Assembly (NCBI GenBank): GCA_964520785.1
Contig: CAZFQG010000140.1
Span: forward strand, 1-17,162
Direction of reading: 5' to 3'
DNA from: CAZFQG01 sp964520785
GTDB taxonomy: Bacteria; Planctomycetota; Planctomycetia; Pirellulales; Thermoguttaceae
Length of the DNA stretch: 17,162 nucleotides
Of the stretch, positions 8,579-15,610 are shown one piece after another (the stretch's first letter is position 1; each line of letters opens with the position of its first letter). The position numbers and the translations under genes were made by a program. The notes under the pieces were generated by a model. That model saw nothing but the letters and a program-made list of their open reading frames with translations, did not search any database and was not told where the DNA came from.

Positions 8579-11071
8579 TCAGTTACAGCCGAGTTCCCGG
8601 ACGAGTTGTTCCGTGGAACCGTTTTGGGGAAATCGCTCCAATAAGGCTTGGGCCCTTTCCACGTTGTAGGCGCTCAACGCGGCGAGAAAATCGAATGTCG
8701 CCTCCATTTGACACCGGTGGATGTCAAGCGCCCTCTCCAGCGAAGTGACGCCGTCACGGTACTCCGCCCATCGTTGGGCGGAGGCGATATCCGCTTCCAC
8801 CACCGCGTCGGCCCGCTCGAGCAATTCGGCGTACCTGGTGGCGACGAGATCCGTCAATCGCTGTCGGGCTCGATTCCCGGTGCTCCACGCCTGGACTGGA
8901 GCAGGGAAATCGCGCGGGAACGCGCCTTCGGTGGGGAACGCCATGCTCAGGCCAGAAATGGGTGGGGCGACGGCGGGCGGTGTTGCCGGGTAGAGCCATT
9001 CGGCGGTAACCCGTTGTCCATCCAACGAGGTCAAGTGGAATTGGGCCAAATACCTCGCCACCCGCGCTTCTCCCAGGGCGGCCCTCGCGGCGAGAAGATC
9101 GGTAGTCAGGCGGCACCCGCCGGGGTCGTTCAGACCCGTGCCGGCCGACGTCGCCAGAAGGTTCTCCAAAAGGCCGATTTCTCGAACCAACAATTGCTCT
9201 TCCGCGGCGTATCGTCGGGCAATCCAGTATGCGCGGATCAGTTCCAGCCGGTTCGGGTTCAGATTACGCCGAAGGCACTCGGCGAGCGTTATGGAGGAGC
9301 CCCGGTCTGTAGGAGGGTCGTGATCCCAATGAAGGATTTCGGCCAGTTGAATCGCCCGATTCAAGGGCTCTAAATCGGCGAGCCCGGCATAATTGCTCTC
9401 CTCCGCGATAGGCCGGGCGGCGGTATGAAGCGTTCCGGCGGTACCGACGCCGGCGGTGCCGCCGGAATCGCGTTGGGGTGCGGTTCCGTCGGTTGGGGCG
9501 GTGTAATCTCCGGGATCGGAACTCTCCGGCAGGACCGCGTCCATGAGGGCGGGAGCCGATCGAGGGGACACATCCAATGGCTCCGACGGCACGGAGGAAC
9601 TCGACGGCGGTCTCTCCACCGGATGTTCCGCGTCCAAGTCACCCGAGCCAGGCCCCGGATTCTCTCGAAACGCGTCGGGCGAAGACGTCTCTCGTTTCGG
9701 GGCCAGGGTCGGCCAATTCGGCCGTGCGGGAGACGGGACCTGAGGGGGCGGGGCTAAGGTGGGAACCTGATTCTCTCTCGGTGGTGGCGGTGGAAGGCTT
9801 CCGGACGTACGGTTCGAATCCGGAAATGGGTCGTGAGTCGCGGGTGGCGCCGTCCGAGGAGGTGCCTGTTCCGGCACGGTTTGCGATTTCCAAGCCGTTT
9901 CTGGCGGCGATTCGGTGGCGCCCGCTTGGGAGACGTCCGGATCTCGCCGGAATCCGGAAGGTTGATAAGCCGGCTTAATTAGCATCGTGACCATTTGACC
10001 AGCCGGAACGGGACCAGGCATGACGGTAACGACATACTCGACGATCTGGTGGTTATACTCGTTGACGGAGCCGAAAAACGCACGGTATTGATTTGAATAC
10101 TGTCGCAAAAAGGCCAGAAACGTGTCAATGCTCGTCTCGCCTCGCGTATAGGCGGCCGACGCCGCATCGAGGGCCGAGGCCGCTTGGGCGACCGCGGCGG
10201 CACGATCTTCGATGGACTGCCGACGGACGGGAAGCACGCGGTCGATCAAACGCGCCCGAGAAAGGACCGAGGTCGAGGAAAGGATCCAATCGGCGTTGGT
10301 CCGATAGGTTCCGACGTGTGGTTTGTCGGAGGGGAGAGGTAGGTCGCCTCCGGGAATGAGTCCGACGCGCTCGGCCAACTCGTATCGGGCTTCCTGGACG
10401 AGGAGTTCCGCCTCTCGCAATGAGGCTGAGGCGGCGGCGCGCGCCGAACGGAGAATGGCGGCATCATCGCCGCGCGGTACTATCGCATCCAGCCGAGAGC
10501 GGACTTGGCGCCTGATGAACAGATTACCCAGGGCGGCGGAAGTACTCCAGTAGGCATCAACCACCGCAAGCTGGCGCCTGGCGTCGTAGACATTCGCCAG
10601 CGCATCGCGAAGCGTTAAAGGACTTCCTGCTCCAATCGGAATCGCGGCCTTGAGCGCTTCTTCAAGCAATCCTTCCGCCAATCGCCGGTTGGAGTCGACG
10701 GAAATCTCTTCGCTGCTTTGCGCCGGCGTCCCGCCATATTCCGTTTTGCCGTCTTCACCTTCTTTGAAAGCGGCCCTCGGATCATCCAGTGGCTGACTCT
10801 CGACAGGGGGCGACACCAAGGGCGGCCGCGTTGCCGCCGGCACGCGTAGGGCATCGCCGCTTTTTTCGACTGAATCCGCCGACATTGCCGAGAACGGATG
10901 CTCCGGCAACCCTTCCCGCATGGGATCCTGATTGGGCAAGCGGCCCGGCGCGAATGAATCGGGCGGAGAGACCACGGGGGGGGTCATCGGAATCGGTTGG
11001 AGTTCTTGACCGGTCGCCGGGATGGCAAACGTGCAAACGGCGGCAATCGGACAGAAGGCTAAAAATCGCAT
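8579..11071 (-). CDS. TolC-like secreted coiled-coil protein with internal duplication
   Basis: I choose the ATG at 11071 because it opens a signal peptide (M-R-F-L-A-F-C-P-I-A-A-V) and has AAGG 9 bases upstream; the frame itself opens at 11137. This gives 830 residues. After the signal peptide come about 125 disordered residues, a helical region at about 152-350, a proline/serine-rich linker of about 240 residues, and a second helical region at about 593-813. The two regions look related: LTLRDAL...VVDAYW near the start of the first matches ITLAECL...LIRAYW in the second, and the helices at their ends also align. Such tandem helical halves are the plan of TolC-family outer membrane efflux proteins, but I see no clear beta-barrel strands. 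A periplasmic or outer-membrane role is inferred. It lies 126 bases after frr and 41 before the XylR-type gene. Confidence 0.6.
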   Translation of the reverse strand: MRFLAFCPIAAVCTFAIPATGQELQPIPMTPPVVSPPDSFAPGRLPNQDPMREGLPEHPFSAMSADSVEKSGDALRVPAATRPPLVSPPVESQPLDDPRAAFKEGEDGKTEYGGTPAQSSEEISVDSNRRLAEGLLEEALKAAIPIGAGSPLTLRDALANVYDARRQLAVVDAYWSTSAALGNLFIRRQVRSRLDAIVPRGDDAAILRSARAAASASLREAELLVQEARYELAERVGLIPGGDLPLPSDKPHVGTYRTNADWILSSTSVLSRARLIDRVLPVRRQSIEDRAAAVAQAASALDAASAAYTRGETSIDTFLAFLRQYSNQYRAFFGSVNEYNHQIVEYVVTVMPGPVPAGQMVTMLIKPAYQPSGFRRDPDVSQAGATESPPETAWKSQTVPEQAPPRTAPPATHDPFPDSNRTSGSLPPPPPRENQVPTLAPPPQVPSPARPNWPTLAPKRETSSPDAFRENPGPGSGDLDAEHPVERPPSSSSVPSEPLDVSPRSAPALMDAVLPESSDPGDYTAPTDGTAPQRDSGGTAGVGTAGTLHTAARPIAEESNYAGLADLEPLNRAIQLAEILHWDHDPPTDRGSSITLAECLRRNLNPNRLELIRAYWIARRYAAEEQLLVREIGLLENLLATSAGTGLNDPGGCRLTTDLLAARAALGEARVARYLAQFHLTSLDGQRVTAEWLYPATPPAVAPPISGLSMAFPTEGAFPRDFPAPVQAWSTGNRARQRLTDLVATRYAELLERADAVVEADIASAQRWAEYRDGVTSLERALDIHRCQMEATFDFLAALSAYNVERAQALLERFPQNGSTEQLVRELGCN

Positions 11072-11197
11072 GACGATAGACCTTGGGGGCGGAGCAATCT
11101 GGTCGTCGATGATGAAGCGGAAAAAGAAGGCCACCAAGATCGCCGCGACTGGGGATGCATAACCCAGCGGGTATACGTGGCCAAGCGGAACAGGCCG

Positions 11198-11761
11198 TTA
11201 TTCGTCTTCCATGACCTGTTTTTCGCGTTCCTTCGCGATCTCATTGACCTGATTTTCGTATTTCTTCGTTAATTCCTGAATTTCTTTCCTTGCGGCATCG
11301 CGTTCATCCTCCGTCAGTATCTTGTCTTTTTCGCTCTGTTCGGCCGCCTTGTTCCCATCGCGGCGGACATTGCGGATGGAAACCTTCGCCTCCTCACTGA
11401 GTTCTCTCACGCGAGCCACCATCTTCCGCCGGACCTCCGTCGACAAGGGGGGAATATTGATGCGAATGACCTGTCCGTCACTCTGAGGATTGAACCCCAA
11501 CTCGCTGGCAATAATGGCCTTTTCGATATCTTTGAGCGTACCCGGGTCATATGGACGGATGACGATTTGAGTGGGTTCCGGCGCGCCCACCGAAGCGAGC
11601 TGCTTCATCGGCGTTGGGGAGCCGTATGCCTCTACTTTCAAAGAATCGACCAGGCCCGGATTCGCTCGACCGGTACGGATTCCCGCCAGGGCGCTTCGGA
11701 GGACATCAACCGCTTTCTCCATACGCTCTTCTACATCGAAAATAATTTCTTCGTATGTCAT
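11198..11761 (-). CDS. frr: Ribosome recycling factor
   Basis: The protein has 187 residues, the usual RRF length of about 185. It splits post-termination ribosomes together with EF-G. Recognisable segments are L-x-x-I-R-T-G-R-A-N-P near residue 30, QIVIRPYDP, INIPPLSTEVRRKMV, and a C-terminal helix rich in charged residues (VRRDGNKAAEQ). I choose the ATG at 11761 because it starts with MTYEEI and has an AAAGGA ribosome binding site about 9 bases upstream; the frame open to 11815 adds only unrelated residues. In many bacteria frr follows tsf and pyrH. Here the upstream side is a divergent intergenic region and neither gene is present. Confidence 0.97.
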   Translation of the reverse strand: MTYEEIIFDVEERMEKAVDVLRSALAGIRTGRANPGLVDSLKVEAYGSPTPMKQLASVGAPEPTQIVIRPYDPGTLKDIEKAIIASELGFNPQSDGQVIRINIPPLSTEVRRKMVARVRELSEEAKVSIRNVRRDGNKAAEQSEKDKILTEDERDAARKEIQELTKKYENQVNEIAKEREKQVMEDE

Positions 11762-11944
11762 AAAAATCGATCCTTTCCAACTGTCTCCACCTGACTCACC
11801 ACCCAAGGAAAGCACTCGGTCGCTGCCCTAGCGGGTCAAACAGCAGGTAGACGCACTGGGGCACCCTCGGCTTCGGTGGTCCTTCGCCGGCTTCCAACTG
11901 GCCCCGGCTCCAACGTCGCTTTTGCAAGCAATACCGATAATGGC

Positions 11945-11973
11945 ATAATATAGCAACTGTCCCCCTTGGCGAA
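11945..11973 (-). promoter_or_regulatory. Weak candidate promoter for frr
   Basis: On the minus strand, TATTAT (11945-11950; TATATT overlaps it at 11947-11952) lies 17 bases after TTCGCC (11968-11973). It is the AT-rich spot of the region, but the -35 match is only about 3 of 6. It would give a leader of roughly 180 bases. Confidence 0.3.
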
Positions 11974-11998
11974 ATACCCATTTCCCCCACTCAGAATA

Positions 11999-12032
11999 CG
12001 GAATGTTTTTCGTTCCGCGGCCGATAAGCCGC
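11999..12032 (+). promoter_or_regulatory. Two adjacent hairpins in the CPBP leader
   Basis: CGGAATG (11999-12005) pairs with CGTTCCG (12011-12017) around a TTTTT loop, with one G-T pair. GCGGC (12017-12021) pairs with GCCGC (12028-12032) around CGATAA. The stems share base 12017, so they either stack or compete. They end 43 bases before the CPBP start. The role is unknown. Confidence 0.35.
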
Positions 12033-12075
12033 TATCCTTGCCCAGATTCGCGGCCATTCTAACCCCGAGCGTTTT

Positions 12076-13005
12076 ATGGAAGAAAGAATCCAAATGGGAT
12101 CGGCGATTTTTGCGTATTTTTTCTTAGTCCTTCTTGTGGCGTGTCTTGCGAGTTGGGGAGGGATCATTGGGCGCTTGGCTCGAAAAGAGCAGCTTCTCCC
12201 GTTGGCTGCGCGGCGAAGAGTCCCTTGGATAGGGGCCGACGTTTTGCTAATTCTTTTCGTTTATGTGTTGACTACCGGTGCCGTCATGAGAGGGCTGCGG
12301 TTGTTCGTGAGCGTCCCCCAAAACGAGGCCGCGGTGCCCTTCGGCGCGGCTCCCGACAATGCCCACCCCGCCTTGCGTGTTCTGGGGCTGGGGATCACCT
12401 CCGGAGCGGACTGGGTCGTGGCGCTGACCGCGCTGAGCGTCGTCGTCGTTGCGCCCGTGTTCGAGGAGTTTTTTTTCCGTGTCGTCATTCAAGGATGGTT
12501 CGAGTCGGTGGATGCGCGGTACCGGACCCGATTTCTCCCATTCGGTTTCACTCCAATTCTCGTAACGTCACTGTTCTTCGCGGCGTTGCACGTCCGGATT
12601 GGAGAACGCGACGAAGGATTCGAACAAGGCGTTCTGATGCTCGTCGCCACGGTGCTTTCGAGTGGGCTGGTGATGCTGCTGGCGATCTGCTACTTGCGGA
12701 TCGTCCGCGGGGCGACGGCGTCCGATTTGGGATGGCGGACGGACACGTTTTTCGCCGACGTGCGGCTTGGAGTCGTAACGGCCTGCGCGATCTTGGGGCC
12801 GCTTTTCGGGATTCAGGCGTTCTTCCTGTGGGTATTGCCGAAGCACGTCGCTCCCGACCCCGTTCCCATTTTCGTGCTCTCCGTCGTGTTGGGGTTCCTT
12901 TACCTGAGAACACACCGCGCCATCCCGGGAATCGTTCTCCATTTTTGCCTGAACCTGGTCAGTCTGGCAATGGCGGTTCTGGCATTTCAAGCAGGTCGGA
13001 TGTGA
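12076..13005 (+). CDS. CPBP family intramembrane glutamic endopeptidase
   Basis: The protein has 309 residues and several membrane segments (about 9-32, 52-70, 112-128, 159-172, 186-207, 231-254, 263-277 and 284-304). The three CPBP/Rce1 motifs are present: E130-E131-x-x-x-R135, F168-x-x-x-H172 and H289-x-x-x-N293. These form the catalytic site of Rce1-type intramembrane proteases. Bacterial members process peptides or act in bacteriocin self-immunity, and the substrate here is unknown. The ATG at 12076 is used; an alternative ATG at 12094 (M-G-S-A-I-F) would drop 6 residues, and neither has a strong ribosome binding site. It is divergent from frr and followed 200 bases later by the sialidase-like gene, which has its own promoter. 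Confidence 0.9.
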   Translation: MEERIQMGSAIFAYFFLVLLVACLASWGGIIGRLARKEQLLPLAARRRVPWIGADVLLILFVYVLTTGAVMRGLRLFVSVPQNEAAVPFGAAPDNAHPALRVLGLGITSGADWVVALTALSVVVVAPVFEEFFFRVVIQGWFESVDARYRTRFLPFGFTPILVTSLFFAALHVRIGERDEGFEQGVLMLVATVLSSGLVMLLAICYLRIVRGATASDLGWRTDTFFADVRLGVVTACAILGPLFGIQAFFLWVLPKHVAPDPVPIFVLSVVLGFLYLRTHRAIPGIVLHFCLNLVSLAMAVLAFQAGRM

Positions 13006-13054
13006 GCAGATCGCCCCTGTTCAACCCAAGACCGGGGCCGTTTCGGGCGACTGC

Positions 13055-13083
13055 TTCACGGAAGGGGCATCCCAAGCTATAAT
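13055..13083 (+). promoter_or_regulatory. Sigma70-like promoter for the sialidase-like gene
   Basis: TTCACG (13055-13060; 4 of 6 to TTGACA) and a perfect TATAAT (13078-13083) are 17 bases apart. A start near 13090 would leave a leader of about 115 bases before the ATG at 13206. A perfect TATAAT in such GC-rich sequence is unlikely to be chance. Confidence 0.6.
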
Positions 13084-13205
13084 CGAGAATCGTTCGCGTG
13101 GTTGCGCAGGGCACGAGGGCACGTTTTCGGCCGAAGTCCGCATCGTTCGTGGCGGGGTTCGGCAAATTGAATTCGACGAACGAGGTTTTGTTGGTACGAA
13201 GCTCC

Positions 13206-14393
13206 ATGATCCGCTTTTCCAGGCGTGCATTCCTAAAACGTTCCGCCTTCGCTGCGGCCACTTTCGCGGGGGCGCCGGCCTTGTCCTCGAGGGCCGCCGA
13301 ATCCTTTGGAGAGAACCGCCCACTGATGGAGCCGGTTTTTGACGAGATCATCCGTCCGTGGACGCCGGAGCATCCGCGGCATGACCACCAATTGGTTTTA
13401 CCACTCGACGAGGACCGCTTGCTGTTCGTATGGTCGGAATACTATTCGACCGGGAAGAATCGGCCGGCAAAGGAGGGGCACGCCAAAGTCGACGACGCCT
13501 TCGCGTGCCGGATTTCGTCAATGATTTCCACGGATCGAGGCCGGTCCTGGGGCGAGAAAAAGGTCTTGCAGCCGAACTTGTGGAAGCTCAACGTGAAGCA
13601 CCCGAATCTGGTGCGGCTTTCCGAAAGGGAAATACTCTTCTCGTATGTCGGATGGGATTCGGCGGCGGCCCGGAACGTCTACATGCGTCGCTCGATGGAC
13701 AACGGAGCGACTTGGGGCGAGCAGTTTCAAATCTCCGAGCCCGGCTGGTACTGCAATAACGCGGATCGTGCGCTCCGGCTGAGCACCGGTCGGGTTCTTT
13801 TGCCGGCCCACGGTCCTTACGCGGAAAAGTACATCGGCGGGACGACATACCGGGGAAACGACCTCCACGCGTTCGTCTTCTATTCGGATGACGGCTTTCG
13901 CACCTGGAAGCGGAGCGAAGACTCCATGACCGCCGAGGGCCGCGGCTGCCATGAGCCAACGATTGTCGAGTTAAAGGATGGGCGGCTCTACTGTTTGCTG
14001 CGGAATACGAACCAGTGCCAATACTGCAGTATTTCCGAGGATGGAGGCGTCCATTGGACGCGCCCCGCCCCAACCGTCCTTCGGTCGCCGGAAGCTCCCG
14101 CTTTGGTGAAGCGCATTCCGAAAACCGGCGACCTGCTTGTCCTTTGGAACAACGTGGCCTCGAAATCGAACTGGCCGAGAACGCCCTTGAGCGCGGCCGT
14201 TTCGACCGATGAAGGGAAGACCTGGGGACTTGTAAAGGACGTTCACGATGATCCCGATTGCGATGCCGCCTACCCCTCCGTTACGTTTGTCGGGGACGAG
14301 GCGCTCGTCGCGTATTACTCGCGCCCAACATCCTGGGCACGCGACAGCGGGATTACCTTGCGCATCTACGAAATCGACCAGTTCTACGCGTAA
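13206..14393 (+). CDS. Tat-exported sialidase-like (Asp-box/BNR) protein
   Basis: I choose the ATG at 13206 because it starts a Tat signal with the exact consensus S5-R-R-A-F-L-K11 and a hydrophobic stretch to about residue 30; the frame opens at 13098. This gives 395 residues. Five Asp boxes (S-x-D-x-G-x-x-W type) lie at 108-115, 163-170, 227-234 (shifted form), 277-284 and 333-340, consistent with a six-bladed beta-propeller. CHEPTIVEL near 248-256 (E250) and YPSVTF near 356 resemble the segments that carry the catalytic Glu and Tyr of sialidases. Planctomycetes hold many such 'exo-alpha-sialidase' paralogues, and true substrates are mostly unknown. Export is likely in folded form to the periplasm or surface. 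No strong ribosome binding site is visible. Confidence 0.88.
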   Translation: MIRFSRRAFLKRSAFAAATFAGAPALSSRAAESFGENRPLMEPVFDEIIRPWTPEHPRHDHQLVLPLDEDRLLFVWSEYYSTGKNRPAKEGHAKVDDAFACRISSMISTDRGRSWGEKKVLQPNLWKLNVKHPNLVRLSEREILFSYVGWDSAAARNVYMRRSMDNGATWGEQFQISEPGWYCNNADRALRLSTGRVLLPAHGPYAEKYIGGTTYRGNDLHAFVFYSDDGFRTWKRSEDSMTAEGRGCHEPTIVELKDGRLYCLLRNTNQCQYCSISEDGGVHWTRPAPTVLRSPEAPALVKRIPKTGDLLVLWNNVASKSNWPRTPLSAAVSTDEGKTWGLVKDVHDDPDCDAAYPSVTFVGDEALVAYYSRPTSWARDSGITLRIYEIDQFYA

Positions 14394-14457
14394 GGATCCC
14401 AAAGAAGCACCGTACATTCGTCGTCTTATCGTCAAACGCCGACTGCCGTGCCCGTCT

Positions 14458-14483
14458 CCCCCAAGGGCGATCTTGAGGGTTTT
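14458..14483 (+). terminator. Candidate rho-independent terminator after the sialidase-like gene
   Basis: CCCCCAAG (14458-14465) pairs with CTTGAGGG (14472-14479), with one mismatch around a 6-base loop, and TTTT (14480-14483) follows at once. It lies 65 bases after the stop. Confidence 0.5.
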
Positions 14484-14599
14484 CGAATCGTGCCGTTTCG
14501 GGTCTTGACCGAGGCGAGTTAAGCCGATTCGACGACGAAAGAGGGGTCCAACCCGGAGGAACGGACTCTGCCGGAACGATTCTCGGTACGGACCGGGCC

Positions 14600-14640
14600 G
14601 CGTCGGAAGTCCATCAACACCGCCCACGTCATTCCGACGC
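14600..14640 (-). terminator. Inverted repeat after the PEP-CTERM gene
   Basis: GCGTCGGAA (14600-14608) and TTCCGACGC (14632-14640) are perfect 9-base complements around a 23-base loop. The repeat starts 3 bases after the stop codon on the minus strand. No T run follows, so it may act as a 3'-end stabiliser or a rho-assisted terminator. Confidence 0.4.
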
Positions 14641-14642
14641 AC

Positions 14643-15425
14643 TCACCGACGGCCCCTTCGGCCCAAGAGCATCCATGCCGAAAGGAGTCCCAGGACGAGG
14701 AAGCTCGGTTCGGGGACGGCGGTGGGGAGGGAACCCCAACAGGCTCGGACCGTGTCCAAATCGGCGCTGCCCACCGCGCCGTCTCCGGACGCGTCTCCCG
14801 AGATCAGGTCGCCGGGTGGGACCGCGATTCTCCAGTTCGCCCGAACGATATCCAAGTCGCGGCTTCCGACCGTGCCGTCACCATTGAGGTCGCCTGGTAC
14901 GACCGGTCGCGGAAACGGACAATACACCATATCGTCCAACCGGTAGTTCTGCTGATGCGACCCACCTCCTCCGATGAGCACGACGGAGGTAAAGGGGGTA
15001 TCGGAAATGAAGCCCCAAAACCCGCCGTTGTAGCTATTGGAGATTGCTCCGACGGCCATGGGAACGCCCGAGATGTAGACCAGCAGACTGTTTCCCGAAC
15101 CACCAGGTCCTCCCAAGGTCCAGTTGCCGCCGTACGCGGTAATCTCTGGGCTGAAGCTCCAGATGGTCATGGGGTCGTTCTGACTCGCCGACATCAGAAC
15201 ATCTTGATAGTACCCCCCGGCCGGGTTAATGTGCCCGGATTCCTCCGAAACAAAGCTGACTCCGATGTTCAAGTCGCCGTCATTGAAGTCCTCGGTCGGA
15301 AACACCCCACTGAGCGCCGTCGCCCACGCGACTTTGTCGGTGTAGACACTTGTCGCCCCGAAGAGCGAGGCCGAAGTCGCCCCGAAAAGCACCGCTGCCG
15401 CGCACAACAATACCGGTTTTTGCAT
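14643..15425 (-). CDS. Exported protein with dockerin-like repeats and PEP-CTERM anchor
   Basis: The protein has 260 residues. A signal peptide covers about residues 1-24. A 150-residue domain that I do not recognise follows; it is rich in Gly, Ser and aromatic residues. Two calcium-binding dockerin-like repeats are D179-L-N-G-D-G-T-V-G-S-R-D190 and D211-A-S-G-D-G-A-V-G-S-A-D222, each followed by a helix ending ..VRA-W. The C-terminus is a PEP-CTERM sorting signal: V-P-E-P at 237-240, a hydrophobic stretch 241-254 and the basic tail RRGRR. Such proteins are processed by exosortase and placed on the surface; no exosortase gene lies in the window. A strong ribosome binding site and promoter precede it, so the gene is its own unit. 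The binding partner of the dockerin region is unknown. Confidence 0.88.
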   Translation of the reverse strand: MQKPVLLCAAAVLFGATSASLFGATSVYTDKVAWATALSGVFPTEDFNDGDLNIGVSFVSEESGHINPAGGYYQDVLMSASQNDPMTIWSFSPEITAYGGNWTLGGPGGSGNSLLVYISGVPMAVGAISNSYNGGFWGFISDTPFTSVVLIGGGGSHQQNYRLDDMVYCPFPRPVVPGDLNGDGTVGSRDLDIVRANWRIAVPPGDLISGDASGDGAVGSADLDTVRACWGSLPTAVPEPSFLVLGLLSAWMLLGRRGRR

Positions 15426-15430
15426 GGCTC

Positions 15431-15437
15431 ACCTCCT
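15431..15437 (-). promoter_or_regulatory. Strong ribosome binding site of the PEP-CTERM gene
   Basis: On the minus strand AGGAGGT lies 5 bases before the ATG (15425). It is the only near-perfect Shine-Dalgarno sequence in the window and fixes the start. Confidence 0.85.
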
Positions 15438-15505
15438 CGGTCGACGACCGCAAACGGCTCCCGGCCATGAATTCCGCCGGGATGAAGGACCGCTCCGTTT
15501 CGCGC

Positions 15506-15535
15506 ATTATAGTACCCCTTCGCCGTTTATGTCCA
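15506..15535 (-). promoter_or_regulatory. Strong sigma70-like promoter of the PEP-CTERM gene
   Basis: On the minus strand TGGACA (15530-15535; 5 of 6 to TTGACA) and a perfect TATAAT (15506-15511) are 18 bases apart. The leader would be about 75 bases. It is the best promoter in the window. Confidence 0.7.
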
Positions 15536-15571
15536 GCAGTCCGCGTGGGGTCGCCACCGGGTGCCGCGTAC

Positions 15572-15592
15572 GGGTGTATCGGCGATACCCCC
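15572..15592 (-). terminator. Candidate terminator hairpin after the ceramidase-like gene
   Basis: GTATC (15576-15580) pairs with GATAC (15584-15588) around a 3-base loop, and GGG (15572-15574) pairs with CCC (15590-15592) after one mismatch. It lies 19-39 bases past the stop. No T run follows. Confidence 0.4.
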
Positions 15593-15610
15593 GGGAGCTT
15601 GAAGATGATC

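Larger units (their letters stand above)
11762..12075. other. Divergent intergenic region between frr and the CPBP gene
   Basis: These 314 bases separate the frr and CPBP start codons. I see a weak frr promoter near 11945-11973 and two adjacent hairpins at 11999-12032. The open frames crossing it have no recognisable protein features and no good ribosome binding sites. I do not recognise any RNA family in it. Confidence 0.6.

Noticed and set aside
11836..12093. Minus-strand frame of 85 codons between frr and the CPBP gene
   Set aside because: It overlaps the CPBP start, has no family features and spans the hairpins and the candidate frr promoter.
13971..14642. Minus-strand frame of 223 codons across the intergenic region after the PEP-CTERM gene
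   Set aside because: Most of it is antisense to the sialidase-like gene, it is low in recognisable features and would begin inside the inverted repeat region without a ribosome binding site.
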